A stretch of DNA of 64,000 nt, taken from positions 101,699-165,698 of the forward strand of contig JAKQHM010000056.1 in assembly GCA_029572935.1 (NCBI GenBank), written 5' to 3'. The notes under the pieces are model-generated. The model worked only from the letters and a program-made list of their open reading frames with translations, was not told the DNA's origin and ran no database searches. Of this stretch, positions 45,233 through 54,917 are shown in pieces. How positions within the stretch are numbered: the stretch's first letter is position 1; each line of letters begins with the position of its first letter. The stretch comes from Bacteroidota bacterium. Its GTDB lineage: Bacteria > Bacteroidota > Bacteroidia > Chitinophagales > Saprospiraceae. Position numbers and translations under genes: made by a program.

Positions 45233-46243
45233 ATGAAACGTTTCATCTCTATATTTTTTCTGGCTTTTGTTTTTTGCTTTGCCATAAGGATTCAGGCACA
45301 GGACTACGCCCGGGCATTAAAGACCCCGGCTGTTTACAACCACTATACCCTAAATCCTTTTTTGATCAATCCGGCACACTCCGGCTTTGAACAAAACAAT
45401 CGCCTGGTTTTTAATTTCAGAAATCACTGGGCTGGCTTTGAAGACGCACCCAAAGGTCTGACTCTGGGGATCAACGGGTCTCCCGCAGCCAACATGGGTC
45501 TCAGCGGAATCGTGTACAACGAAAATTTTGGCGTAGCCAATCGCTTTACCGGTCAGGTAAATTATGCATATAACTTCAAATTGGGTGAGGACAACCGTTT
45601 TTCTCTGGGATTAGGCGGATCCTATATCCAGTATAGCCTGGATAGCCGCACGATTACGGATCCACTCCATCAGTCTACCGATCCCATCATTAACCGTGCA
45701 GTGAACGGACAAAATTTCTTCGGGGCTGATTTTGGTTTCTGGGGTGAATTCGGAAAGAAATACCGCATAGGCATTACCCTGCCCCATTTGGTTCTGACCA
45801 GCCTGGACAATGAGATCCGCGCAAAAGATACCGCCAATGTTTTCAACTTCATCGGATTTGCCGGTTTGATCTGGGATGTCCCTTCCTACCGGATGACCAT
45901 CGAACCTTCCGTCTGCATCAGAAAAATCTCAGATGTTCCCTTTGGCACAGACCTGAACGTGATCGCAAAAATGCTCGACGACAGACTCACCGGAGGATTC
46001 ACTTACAGCTTTGGCCCTTCGGACTCCAGGATTTCATTTCTGGTCGGTGTCCGTGTAGAACAACTGAGATTCTTCTATTCTTACGATCAGACCTATCAGA
46101 CCTTCCAGAATTACAATGGAGGATCTCATGAACTGACCCTTTCCTTCGACATTGGTAAAAATGCCAAGGGTAAAAAGAAGGAGATGGAGGCAGAAGCTGC
46201 ACCTATGCCGAAAGAAGAGATCATGGAGCAGCAGAAAAAATGA
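45233..46243 (+). CDS. PorP/SprF family T9SS membrane protein
   Basis: This 336-residue outer-membrane barrel has a signal peptide ending RIQAQD. It has the typical PorP/SprF opening: YTLNPFLINPAHSGFEQNNRLVFNFRNHW, followed by GLSGIVYNENFG and alternating barrel strands. The tail after the last strand (GKNAKGKKKEMEAEAAPMPKEE) is unusually charged and periplasm-facing. SprF-like proteins are encoded next to very large type B cargo such as SprB and are needed for their surface display. Here it follows the cohesin/SprB-repeat gene by 36 bases with no terminator between them, which suggests a dedicated partner. Confidence 0.92.
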   Translation: MKRFISIFFLAFVFCFAIRIQAQDYARALKTPAVYNHYTLNPFLINPAHSGFEQNNRLVFNFRNHWAGFEDAPKGLTLGINGSPAANMGLSGIVYNENFGVANRFTGQVNYAYNFKLGEDNRFSLGLGGSYIQYSLDSRTITDPLHQSTDPIINRAVNGQNFFGADFGFWGEFGKKYRIGITLPHLVLTSLDNEIRAKDTANVFNFIGFAGLIWDVPSYRMTIEPSVCIRKISDVPFGTDLNVIAKMLDDRLTGGFTYSFGPSDSRISFLVGVRVEQLRFFYSYDQTYQTFQNYNGGSHELTLSFDIGKNAKGKKKEMEAEAAPMPKEEIMEQQKK

Positions 46244-46278
46244 TGATTACCTGTTGATACCGTCCACTTTTACTGGAT

Positions 46279-48081
46279 TTACAACTTTTCCAGCCAGGAT
46301 TTTTTGATCCAGAGGATCAGGGTCATGGTCAGAAGGATCAGGGCGAACAAGCGGCAAAAAGCTCCGACCAGATCGCCGTATCGGGAGAAGAAAGTCTGCT
46401 CGTCTGAAAATTGAACCTTGCTGACTATAGCAGCCGGAATACCATACTGCGTGGCCTGTGAAACCTCGCCCCGCCTGTCGATAAAACAACTGATTCCCGA
46501 ATTTGCTGAACGAACGACCGGTTTTCGGAATTCTATAGCCCTCAGACGGGCATACGCCATGTGCTGTTTATAGCCTGGTGTATCATCCCACCAGCCATCA
46601 TTGGTCATGACGAAAACTGCCTGTGCCCTATTCCGGACATATCCGCGCATGTAATCCCCGTACACTGATTCATAACAGATGACAGGCGCAATGCGGTTGG
46701 GGCCATCTCCAAATACCTCCCGGTCTGGCTGGGTGGCCAGACCTTCCAATGAACCGCCCAGCTTATCCACCACCGGTGAAAGAAAGGGCAGCCATTCCCT
46801 GTATGGGAAAATTTCTGCCCCCGGCACCAATTTGGACTTTCTGTAATGTAAAATACTGTCCGATCCTGCACTGAGTTGAATGGCAGCATTCTCTATTTCG
46901 TAATATCTTTCAAGATCGGACCGGCGATATCTCCTCGCATACCGCGTGGGGGGCTCTCCGGGCTGTAATTCCCTCAGGCTGGTGATACCCATCACCAGCT
47001 GCAATCCCGGAAACGAATCAATAAAATTCTTCCAATATAAAATCCTTCCGTCCTCATGCATCTGATGTCGACGAAAGATGGCTCCCGCATCCCCAAAACT
47101 GGTCTCCGGAAAGACCAGATAGCGGGTAGATGGTCTGATGACCCTTCGGGCCAGGGAGTCAAATCGTTTCAATTGGGTGTATTCATCGACCTCAAATTTT
47201 TCATAGTGAGGCTCAAAATTGGGTTGCACCACAGCGACCTCCACTTCTTGTCCGGCAGGTCCTGGTTTTGAATAGAGCCACAAAGACCAAAATACTGGCA
47301 AAACAGCGATCAGGAAAGCAGATAGCAAAAAAGAAGATTTCAGCTCCCGCCCGTTGGTTTGAAGAGAAAGCGGTTGTTCTCTTTTACAGATCCAGCCGTA
47401 TAGCAGCAGGTTGATCAACCAGATCCAGAGGCTGCCTCCCATGGTTCCTGTGTATTCATACCATTGTATCCAGCTGGTTTGACCTGCCCATGCATTCCCC
47501 AGACTAAGCCAGGGCCATGATAATTCCCACTGATGATGAAACTGCTCATAGGCCACCCAATAAACAAGCAGAGGCCACCAGCCCAGAATGGGAAAAATAA
47601 GCCTGGTCTTGCGGGCAAGCCACCAGGGAATCAGCATGAAAAAGGAATTAAGCCAAATGGCTACAAAGGCAGGCATGAGTGCCGCGTTTGCCACCCAGTA
47701 GGTATTGAGAATATTCCACAAAACAAAAACGTGATACAGATAAAACCAGGGGCTCAGACGGCTTTTGATCAGTCGGTCTGCCATCCACAAGACAGGGATC
47801 CAGGCCACCCAGGAACAAAAGGAGATCGATATCGGAGGAAAGCTCAGTGCCAGCAAAACTGAACCCGCTGACCCGGCCAGTATATATTTTATTCTGTCCG
47901 GCCGTTTCGCGCCGGGACGAAACAACCACAACAAAGGCAGAGCCCAGACCGAAAGGAAAAAAGTCAAAGGCCAGTGAGCCCACAATCGCTGGGTGGCCAT
48001 CTGGTAAGCCGAACCCATAAAGGTCAGAAGGCAAACTGCCAACGTGAACCAATAGAATCTTGATTTATTCTGGATAACCAT
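46279..48081 (-). CDS. lnt: Apolipoprotein N-acyltransferase
   Basis: This 600-residue inner-membrane enzyme adds the third acyl chain to lipoproteins. About seven or eight membrane helices fill the first 270 residues. The C-terminal nitrilase-type domain has the catalytic triad: E in VFPETSFGD (near 325), K in YRKSKLVPGAEIFPY (near 413) and C in VICYESVYGDY (near 468). It is longer than the E. coli enzyme (512 residues), mostly in the N-terminal membrane part, which is common in Bacteroidota. It is convergent with the PorP gene and 69 bases downstream of the MerR gene. Confidence 0.93.
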   Translation of the reverse strand: MVIQNKSRFYWFTLAVCLLTFMGSAYQMATQRLWAHWPLTFFLSVWALPLLWLFRPGAKRPDRIKYILAGSAGSVLLALSFPPISISFCSWVAWIPVLWMADRLIKSRLSPWFYLYHVFVLWNILNTYWVANAALMPAFVAIWLNSFFMLIPWWLARKTRLIFPILGWWPLLVYWVAYEQFHHQWELSWPWLSLGNAWAGQTSWIQWYEYTGTMGGSLWIWLINLLLYGWICKREQPLSLQTNGRELKSSFLLSAFLIAVLPVFWSLWLYSKPGPAGQEVEVAVVQPNFEPHYEKFEVDEYTQLKRFDSLARRVIRPSTRYLVFPETSFGDAGAIFRRHQMHEDGRILYWKNFIDSFPGLQLVMGITSLRELQPGEPPTRYARRYRRSDLERYYEIENAAIQLSAGSDSILHYRKSKLVPGAEIFPYREWLPFLSPVVDKLGGSLEGLATQPDREVFGDGPNRIAPVICYESVYGDYMRGYVRNRAQAVFVMTNDGWWDDTPGYKQHMAYARLRAIEFRKPVVRSANSGISCFIDRRGEVSQATQYGIPAAIVSKVQFSDEQTFFSRYGDLVGAFCRLFALILLTMTLILWIKKSWLEKL

Positions 48082-48150
48082 TGTCCCTGATACCCGCCCT
48101 TCTTTACGTCAAACCATTAATCTGTTGCAATGGTAAGACTTATCTCTCAA

Positions 48151-49065
48151 TCAAACCAACTCTGACAAAAATGATTGCAGGTGGTCAAAATTTTGGATGC
48201 AGACACAATCCGGACAAGTCTGACTGATTTCTGTGATCAGATAGCCAATAAAAACGGGTGTCACCGGGTCCGGACTTCTCTTGAGGGCCTGTACCATTTG
48301 GATCACAATAGGGAGCGTGGACTCCTCATTGGCAAAGCTGAAAACATAACTCGCCTTGAAGGCCTGAACGGCTTCGACTATATCCCGGATATCGGAATCA
48401 TTGCTCATGTACAAACATGCAATACCCCTTCTTGCGAGCTGATATTCGACAAAAAACCGGCTCATCTGTTGGTTCTCGTAGCCCAGCATGGCCATAATGC
48501 ATCTGACACCGGCAGTTTTGGGTTTATCTTCCAGGAGGATAATCTGATGGATGATCCTTCGCTTGATCAGTTGCATCGCAAACTCCTCATGAGCTTTTCG
48601 AATGGATCCTGCCAACCACATTTCGTGCAACTTATCCAAAAGAGGCATAAAAAGCTCATCAAATGTATGGTCGAATCCATGTTGTTTGATATGCCGTTCG
48701 ATAATGTGATTAAATTTATCCTGATCCAGCTGGATAATGCTCAAAGTAAGAGCATCCAGGGAGTCCGCATTAAAAAATGCCACATCCGTCAAATGGGCCA
48801 CCAGATCCTCCACCTGATGGTCGGGCATATTGGATATCGAAGAGATTTTATATCCCTTTTGATTGAGCAGGGCAATACTCGTTATCTTCTTCAGGTCCTG
48901 ATCATCGTAATAACGGATGTTGGTCTGAGTCCTTTTGGGATGGATGATGTTGAACCTCTTCTCCCAAATGCGGATGGTATGGGCCTTGATGCCGGTCAGT
49001 TTTTCCAGATCCGTGATGGAATATATTGCCAATTTGCCTGATTTGATGAGCAAGGAGGATAACAT
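48151..49065 (-). CDS. MerR family regulator with degenerate B12-binding domain
   Basis: This 304-residue protein has an N-terminal MerR helix-turn-helix (ITDLEKLTGIKAHTIRIWEKR and then NIRYYDDQDLKKI). A CarH/LitR-type helical and Rossmann-like cobalamin domain fills about 90-300. In light-sensing CarH the W-x9-EH motif and the E-x-H-x-x-G motif hold cobalamin. Here the first reads WLAGSIRKAHEEF (H to E) and the second ENQQMS (H to Q, G to S). Cobalamin binding is therefore doubtful. The start at 49065 is uncertain; a TTG at 49032 would also give a plausible MerR start (LAIYSITD). It is divergent from bshA. Confidence 0.8.
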   Translation of the reverse strand: MLSSLLIKSGKLAIYSITDLEKLTGIKAHTIRIWEKRFNIIHPKRTQTNIRYYDDQDLKKITSIALLNQKGYKISSISNMPDHQVEDLVAHLTDVAFFNADSLDALTLSIIQLDQDKFNHIIERHIKQHGFDHTFDELFMPLLDKLHEMWLAGSIRKAHEEFAMQLIKRRIIHQIILLEDKPKTAGVRCIMAMLGYENQQMSRFFVEYQLARRGIACLYMSNDSDIRDIVEAVQAFKASYVFSFANEESTLPIVIQMVQALKRSPDPVTPVFIGYLITEISQTCPDCVCIQNFDHLQSFLSELV

Positions 49066-49094
49066 TTAGGCCCATGCTTTGTTTAATCTGCTGT

Positions 49095-50231
49095 ATGGCA
49101 GCTAAAAAGCTCAATGTGGGGATTGTGTGCTATCCCACCTACGGAGGCAGCGGCGTGGTAGCTACCGAGTTGGGAATTGCTTTGGCACATGAGGGTCACC
49201 AGGTACATTTTATCAGTTATAAGCGACCGGCGCGCCTGGGGCCGTATCAGTCACAGGTCTATTATCACGAGGTTTCCCCAATGGAATATCCGCTGTTTGA
49301 CTTCAAGCCCTATGACTCCGCGCTTACTTCCAAAATAGTCGATGTGGCTTTACACCAGGACCTGGACCTCCTGCACGTACATTATGCCATTCCGCATGCC
49401 ATCATCGGATATCTTGCCCGGGAAATCCTCAAGACCAAAGGGAAGCGTCTACCGATCGTGACCACCCTGCACGGTACGGACATCACGCTGGTCGGCGTAG
49501 ATGCCGCCTTTTATCCTGTGGTGGAATTCAGTATCAACGAATCCGATCGGGTGACAGCCGTATCAGAATATCTGAAAAACAAAACCATCGAAGCTTTTGG
49601 CATCCAAAGGACTATAGACGTTGTCCCCAATTTTGTAGATCTCAATCGTTTCCGCCCGGCACCGGATTCACCTTTGAAAAGACAGTTTGCCTGCGAAGGT
49701 GAAAAAATTATTTGTCACATATCCAACTTCCGCAAGGTCAAAAGAATAGGAGACATCATCCGCACCTTTTACGGGGTACAAAAGTCTTTGCCTTCCAAAC
49801 TATTACTGGTAGGAGATGGACCTGAACGGACCGGTCTGGAAGATCTGGTCCGCGAACTGGGAATCAGTCAAAAAGTGATTTTCCTGGGAAGGCAGGATGC
49901 TGTTGAAGACATTCTCGCTATTTCTGATCTGTTTATGCTCACTTCCGATCACGAGAGTTTCGGGCTTTCGGCTTTGGAGGCGATGGCTTGCGGGGTGCCG
50001 GTCATTTCCTCGGATGCAGGTGGCCTTCGGGAAGTGAATCAGAACGGTTTTTCCGGATACGCCTATCCGGTCGGTGACGTTCAGGGCATGACAGCCGGTG
50101 CGCTTGATATTCTTTCCAACACCCAAACCCTGGAGGACTTCCGTCAAAATGCCATGCAGCAGGCAGCCAAATTTGAAATTTCCAAAATCCTTCCTTCCTA
50201 CGAAAAAATTTATCTGGAAGCCCTGGGCTGA
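49095..50231 (+). CDS. bshA: N-acetyl-alpha-D-glucosaminyl L-malate synthase
   Basis: This 378-residue GT4 glycosyltransferase starts at the ATG at 49095 (MAAKKLNVGIVCYPTYGGSG); the ORF's first ATG at 49074 adds seven cysteine-rich residues and is unlikely. It joins GlcNAc to L-malate, the first step of bacillithiol synthesis. The glycine-rich N-terminal loop YGGSGVVATELG, VTTLHGTDITLVG, LLLVGDGPER and the nucleotide-sugar motif DHESFGLSALEAMACGVPVI (E-x7-E) are intact. Length matches the Bacillus enzyme. bshB and bshC are not in the window. It shares a divergent promoter region with the MerR-type gene. Confidence 0.93.
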   Translation: MAAKKLNVGIVCYPTYGGSGVVATELGIALAHEGHQVHFISYKRPARLGPYQSQVYYHEVSPMEYPLFDFKPYDSALTSKIVDVALHQDLDLLHVHYAIPHAIIGYLAREILKTKGKRLPIVTTLHGTDITLVGVDAAFYPVVEFSINESDRVTAVSEYLKNKTIEAFGIQRTIDVVPNFVDLNRFRPAPDSPLKRQFACEGEKIICHISNFRKVKRIGDIIRTFYGVQKSLPSKLLLVGDGPERTGLEDLVRELGISQKVIFLGRQDAVEDILAISDLFMLTSDHESFGLSALEAMACGVPVISSDAGGLREVNQNGFSGYAYPVGDVQGMTAGALDILSNTQTLEDFRQNAMQQAAKFEISKILPSYEKIYLEALG

Positions 50232-50264
50232 TCCGGACCGTAAACTATCCTTTCAAAAACGACC

Positions 50265-52382
50265 TCAGATTTTAACCAGACGGATTTGATGAATCTTGGT
50301 GTCCGTTCTGATCACAGCATGGTATATGCCTTGAGGTATAGACGAATCGGGCTCCCAGACAAAACGCACCTGATGTTCTTCTACTGAAACGGGACGAAGA
50401 ATCTCCTTTAGGTTTCCGTTTATATCCAGGATGGACAACTGCCAGGGATTTGAGTGATCTAGCCCTCCCTGACGGAGTATGATATCGACCCGGTCCGTAA
50501 ATGGATTGGGTTGCGCATACAATTCAGTGCTGTCTTTGACGGCGTCGTCATTGCTTGAAATCACTTTGGTGTCATCCACACAGTTTAAACAGAAATAGCT
50601 GGTATCCTCCAGGCAGAGAAAAGCTGTATATTTTGAAAGTACCCGGTATTCCTGGCTGGAATTAATGATATTGGTAATTGCAATATTCGCATTACTTTTT
50701 TCTAACTCACGTATATGATACCCAGCCCAGCACTGTCTGGTAGCAGGATCTGAAGGTAATTCATTCTCTAATGGAATTTCCAAAGGGATATGAAATAATC
50801 TGGCGTCTAATATACCGGATAATTCCGCTTTGAATGGCAATGTGCCGTTGTACTTGCCCACCTGAATAACATAATCCCCCAAACTGTATTCAACTATTGA
50901 CTTAGAGAGATATCGGTTGAAACAAAATCCCTGATCCGGTCTGGTATAGAAATCAAGGTTGAGGATGTTGCCTCTTGTTTTTCCTGCCATTTGGTTCAGA
51001 AACGATTGTACGGTTTTACCACCTTCCAGCCTGGAGTAGGTTCCACCTGTAATGTTGGCCAGATTTGAATTCAAGTAATGGTTATTGCAATAATAAATGT
51101 TATTAAGCCAATAACAACTAGCTACTCGAGTGCTGATATCCGCTATTGTCAGAGGATATTTTTCCAAACCTCTTGCGGTGAGCAATTGAATTACTGTGTT
51201 TGAAATTTGCCAATCTGCATAACTGTTTCCTCCGGTGATCAAAAAAATATTGGCCGGATCATTTGATTTATTGAGAAACTCCAGTCCTGAATTAAGCAAT
51301 TGTATAGTCGATCCCGCATTGCCCATTTTGTTTTTAAGTTCGGCCATTGCATTTTGGATATTCTCTTGATTCGCACTCTTCCATTCAGGATAAATATGGG
51401 ATACTGAAAGATCCGCTAAAAACAAAAAACTGATTAAATGTTGTTCTGCCAGATTTTGATTCAGTGCTTTTTCCAGCGATGATAAAACCTCCTGCAACGA
51501 ATTGGAAAAACTGGAGTAATAATCGAGAATAATGAGTATTTTTTTGGTTTGAGCTGAGTCCAGAGCGGAATCCAGTTTGAGCCCTATTTGGTAATAGTTA
51601 TCTTTTCCTATATTGAAAACAGAGTAAAAACTATAATAGTTTTTATCCATCTGTATAGTGAGCCCAAATCCATTGATTGCCTCTTTGATGGGTACAGTCT
51701 TGTAGTAATATTGGCCCGCTGCGGGATCCGTTCTGACCCACATTTCCGCTGCTGATGCAAGACCAAGTGATATGTTTGGTGTCAGAAATTTCTCAGTAGG
51801 AAAATAGATCAATTGAATTTCAGCAAGAGGCACTTTTGAAGCCTGTAAGAAAGGTAAGGCTATACCTTGAGACATCTGGTCTCCATTAATGGTCGCCGGA
51901 AGTAAATAATTAATCTTGACCTTTCGGTAGTCAGTGCCTGCCATGGGGAAAATTCTCAACTCGTACTGGGTGGCGCTGATTCTTTTGAGCAAGGAGGGAT
52001 CCCTTCTCCTTCTCACAATGTCCTCATATATACCGGTCGCCGTCCAGACATCCAAAAGTCTGCCCTTGAGTATGATCTCGTTCGTCAACCAAAGCCAGGA
52101 ATCAGTCACAATGGCATTTTCGGGTAATTCAAAATTGAAAACCACCTCCACTGTATCCGTTTTTTTGAAGTTAAGGCTCTTTGCAGAAAAGTTGAGGTAA
52201 AGAGAGTGCTCCAGGAAAGCTCCTTTGGGTCTGATTGCCAAAGTAGCAGAATCAATACTTCCCTTTCCATTTATAAATCCACGAGGGTCTGCTACGGTCA
52301 GGCTGTTCAATGCCCATACGGAGCTGGAGTACAGACATATCGCAACTACATAGATGAGCGAAAAAAGGATCCTGTTTTTCAT
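50265..52382 (-). CDS. VIT and vWA domain protein with T9SS type A tail
   Basis: This 705-residue exported protein has a signal peptide (hydrophobic run ending SSVWA). A VIT-like beta domain lies at about 45-165 (EVVFNFELPENAIVTDSWLW and TGIYEDIVRRRRDP, as in inter-alpha-trypsin inhibitor heavy chains). A von Willebrand A-like domain follows at about 280-450; its usual D-x-S-x-S metal site appears as LDYYSSFSNS. Residues 620-705 form a type A sorting tail (YAQPNPFTDRVDIIL to SIPQGIYHAVIRT). It probably acts in adhesion or matrix binding. The gene is more AT-rich than its neighbours and stands alone. Confidence 0.82.
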   Translation of the reverse strand: MKNRILFSLIYVVAICLYSSSVWALNSLTVADPRGFINGKGSIDSATLAIRPKGAFLEHSLYLNFSAKSLNFKKTDTVEVVFNFELPENAIVTDSWLWLTNEIILKGRLLDVWTATGIYEDIVRRRRDPSLLKRISATQYELRIFPMAGTDYRKVKINYLLPATINGDQMSQGIALPFLQASKVPLAEIQLIYFPTEKFLTPNISLGLASAAEMWVRTDPAAGQYYYKTVPIKEAINGFGLTIQMDKNYYSFYSVFNIGKDNYYQIGLKLDSALDSAQTKKILIILDYYSSFSNSLQEVLSSLEKALNQNLAEQHLISFLFLADLSVSHIYPEWKSANQENIQNAMAELKNKMGNAGSTIQLLNSGLEFLNKSNDPANIFLITGGNSYADWQISNTVIQLLTARGLEKYPLTIADISTRVASCYWLNNIYYCNNHYLNSNLANITGGTYSRLEGGKTVQSFLNQMAGKTRGNILNLDFYTRPDQGFCFNRYLSKSIVEYSLGDYVIQVGKYNGTLPFKAELSGILDARLFHIPLEIPLENELPSDPATRQCWAGYHIRELEKSNANIAITNIINSSQEYRVLSKYTAFLCLEDTSYFCLNCVDDTKVISSNDDAVKDSTELYAQPNPFTDRVDIILRQGGLDHSNPWQLSILDINGNLKEILRPVSVEEHQVRFVWEPDSSIPQGIYHAVIRTDTKIHQIRLVKI

Positions 52383-52545
52383 AGGCTTGTTTAGTATAAG
52401 AACGAACTCAATTTAAAAATGTGAATATAGACATTAAATCCTTGAAGAATTCGGAAACTAATTAATGTCATCCGAGTTTTATTAACTGTTCCATTGGCTG
52501 CCTTGGAAAAGCAATCTCCAATGTTCTTGCCAAGCCGGATTGAAT

Positions 52546-52553
52546 TACCTTTG
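52546..52553 (+). promoter_or_regulatory. -7 promoter box of the glutaryl-CoA dehydrogenase gene
   Basis: TACCTTTG fits TAnnTTTG, with a TTG at 52527-52529 as a possible -33 element. It ends 15 bases before the ATG. Confidence 0.55.
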
Positions 52554-52568
52554 CCCAAAATTTGAAAT

Positions 52569-53756
52569 ATGGCAAACCGAAGCGATTTATACGAAGGACA
52601 CGACTACTATGGCGTAGATGAGCTGCTTACCGAAGAACATCTTCTGGCCCGTGCTGCCGTGCGGGAATGGGTCAAACAGGAGGTCAGCCCCATCATCGAA
52701 GATTACTCCAACCGGGCTGCCTGCCCCACCCATCTGTTTAAAGGTCTGGCTGAAATTGGTGCCTTCGGTCCCAGCATTCCGGCTGAATATGGCGGCGGTG
52801 GCATGGATGAGATTGCCTATGGCGTGATCATGCAGGAACTGGAAAGAGGCGACAGCGGGATCCGTTCTATGGCTTCCGTTCAGGGCTCCCTGGTCATGTA
52901 CCCCATCTTCCGCTTCGCATCAGAAGAACAAAAAAGAAAATACCTGCCCAAACTGGGCAAGGGAGAATTGATCGGATGCTTTGGTCTGACCGAACCCGAT
53001 TTTGGCAGCAATCCTTCGGGAATGATCACCAATGTGAAGGACGATGGAGATGCCTACATCCTCAATGGTGCTAAAATGTGGATCACCAACTCTCCGGTAG
53101 CCGATATTGCCGTGGTCTGGGCAAAAAACGAGGCAGGTGAGATCCTGGGCATGGTCGTTGAAAAGGACAGCAAAGGCTTTTCTGCCCCTGCCATGCATGG
53201 CAAATGGTCTCTGAGAGCCTCCGTCACCGGCGAGCTGATTTTCGAAGACGTGAGGGTCCCTAAATCTCAGGTGTTTCCTGCTGTCAAAGGCCTGAAAGGT
53301 CCGCTTTCCTGTCTGTCCAAAGCCCGCTATGGAATAGCCTGGGGTGCTATAGGTGCCGGCCTGGATTGCTACGACACAGCACTCCGCTACAGCAAAGAAC
53401 GCGTACAATTTGGAAGACCCCTCGCCGGGTTCCAACTCACTCAAAAAAAGCTGGCTGAAATGATCACCGAGATCACCAAAGCTCAACTCCTGGTTTGGCG
53501 CTTGGGCACTTTGGCCAACAAAGGTGCCGCGACTCCGGCTCAGATCTCCATGGCAAAGCGGAATAATGTATTCACGGCTTTAACCGTGGCGCGCGAGGCG
53601 AGACAGATTCTGGGCGGTATGGGGATCATGAACGAATACCCCATTATGAGGCATATGATGAATCTGGAGACCGTGCTGACCTATGAAGGTACCCACGACA
53701 TTCACCTGCTGATCACTGGCATGGATGTCACCGGCATCAATGCTTTCGGGGGTTAA
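52569..53756 (+). CDS. Glutaryl-CoA dehydrogenase-type acyl-CoA dehydrogenase
   Basis: This 395-residue flavoenzyme oxidises and decarboxylates glutaryl-CoA to crotonyl-CoA in lysine and tryptophan breakdown. It differs from the other acyl-CoA dehydrogenase here by GCDH-type signatures: GLTEPDFGSNPSGM, KMWITNSPVADI, KWSLRASVTGEL, and the catalytic-glutamate motif TYEGTHDIHLLI near 372-383 (THDIH rather than TSEVQ). The FAD and CoA motifs are complete. Other acyl-CoA substrates cannot be excluded from sequence alone. It has its own promoter and no operon partners. Confidence 0.9.
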   Translation: MANRSDLYEGHDYYGVDELLTEEHLLARAAVREWVKQEVSPIIEDYSNRAACPTHLFKGLAEIGAFGPSIPAEYGGGGMDEIAYGVIMQELERGDSGIRSMASVQGSLVMYPIFRFASEEQKRKYLPKLGKGELIGCFGLTEPDFGSNPSGMITNVKDDGDAYILNGAKMWITNSPVADIAVVWAKNEAGEILGMVVEKDSKGFSAPAMHGKWSLRASVTGELIFEDVRVPKSQVFPAVKGLKGPLSCLSKARYGIAWGAIGAGLDCYDTALRYSKERVQFGRPLAGFQLTQKKLAEMITEITKAQLLVWRLGTLANKGAATPAQISMAKRNNVFTALTVAREARQILGGMGIMNEYPIMRHMMNLETVLTYEGTHDIHLLITGMDVTGINAFGG

Positions 53757-53893
53757 ACTCCTCGGGTTCGACCGAAATTAAAATTCAAAACAGGATTTGG
53801 GAGCTGTACAATTTTGCACCCAGTAATTTCAGAGATTACCCATAAGCGGGCAGGGATCCTGCAATCTGTTTGTGGTCTGATCTTAAGTAAAAA

Positions 53894-54892
53894 TTACTTT
53901 AAACCAGCCTTCTCACTGATTTCCAGCATCCGGTCTATGGCAGCACGGGCTTCCCGGATCACACGTTCTGAAAGGGTCACCTCCGGCTGTTCGTATTTCA
54001 GGCAGAGGTATAATTTTTCAAGCGTGTTTCTCTTCATGTGGGGACACTCATTGCAGGCGCAGAGGTTGTTGGGTGGAGCTGGGATGAACGTTTTGTTGGG
54101 ACAGGCCTTGGCCATCTGGTGAAGGATGCCCGCTTCCGTAGCCACAATAAAACTCCGAGCCGGATCGGTCTGGACAAACTTGAGCAGGCCGCTGGTGGAG
54201 CCTATATATTCGGCCAGTTCCAGTACCGGTTCTTCACATTCCGGATGAGCTATGATTTTAGCATCTGGATGCTGGTGTTTGAGTTTGACGATCTTTTCGC
54301 GGGAGAAGATCTCGTGGACCATACAGGCACCATTCCAAAGAACCATGTCTCTTCCTGTTTTTTTGATCAGATAGGCCCCCAGATTTTTATCCGGTGCAAA
54401 AATGATCTTGCGGTCTTTGGGTATGCTGTTGATAACGTGCACTGCATTGGAGGAAGTGCAGCAAATGTCGGTGAGCGTTTTTAATTCAGCCGTGCAATTC
54501 ACATAACTGACCACGATGTGATCCGGATATTTTTCCTTGAACTTGGCAAAAAGGGGCGCTGGACAGGAATCCGAGAGGGAACAACCCGCTTTAAGGTCCG
54601 GTATGACCACTTTCTTTTGCGGAGACAGGATCTTGGCGGTCTCTGCCATAAAGTGCACCCCGGCAAACGCGATCATATCGGCTTGGGTCCTGGCTGCTTC
54701 CTGGGATAACTGAAGGCTGTCTCCCACAAAGTCCGCAATGTCCTGAATGTCCGAATCCTGGTAGTAATGGGCGAGAATGACGGCATTTTTCTCTTTTTTG
54801 AGTTTGTTGATCTCTTCTACCAGATCCAGCGTAGGGTCCACCTCGATGTCTAGATAGCCGTTTTGTATCAAATCCAGCTCTGCTTGGTTCAT
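53894..54892 (-). CDS. nadA: Quinolinate synthase
   Basis: This 332-residue iron-sulfur enzyme condenses iminoaspartate and dihydroxyacetone phosphate to quinolinate for NAD synthesis. Conserved blocks are [40 protein letters not shown], and cysteines for the [4Fe-4S] cluster in the GCSLSDSC region, VNCTAELK and the [17 protein letters not shown] block. Other expected motifs (PDKNLG and HPECEEPV) are present. Length is normal. nadB and nadC are not nearby. It is 25 bases downstream of paaZ and on the same strand. Confidence 0.95.
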   Translation of the reverse strand: MNQAELDLIQNGYLDIEVDPTLDLVEEINKLKKEKNAVILAHYYQDSDIQDIADFVGDSLQLSQEAARTQADMIAFAGVHFMAETAKILSPQKKVVIPDLKAGCSLSDSCPAPLFAKFKEKYPDHIVVSYVNCTAELKTLTDICCTSSNAVHVINSIPKDRKIIFAPDKNLGAYLIKKTGRDMVLWNGACMVHEIFSREKIVKLKHQHPDAKIIAHPECEEPVLELAEYIGSTSGLLKFVQTDPARSFIVATEAGILHQMAKACPNKTFIPAPPNNLCACNECPHMKRNTLEKLYLCLKYEQPEVTLSERVIREARAAIDRMLEISEKAGLK

Positions 54893-54917
54893 CTCTTTTT
54901 TCTTTAAAACACAGGAA

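Noticed and set aside
48175..49041. 288-codon plus-strand ORF
   Set aside because: It is antisense to almost the whole MerR-family gene, whose product has clear domains. This ORF's translation shows no family features.
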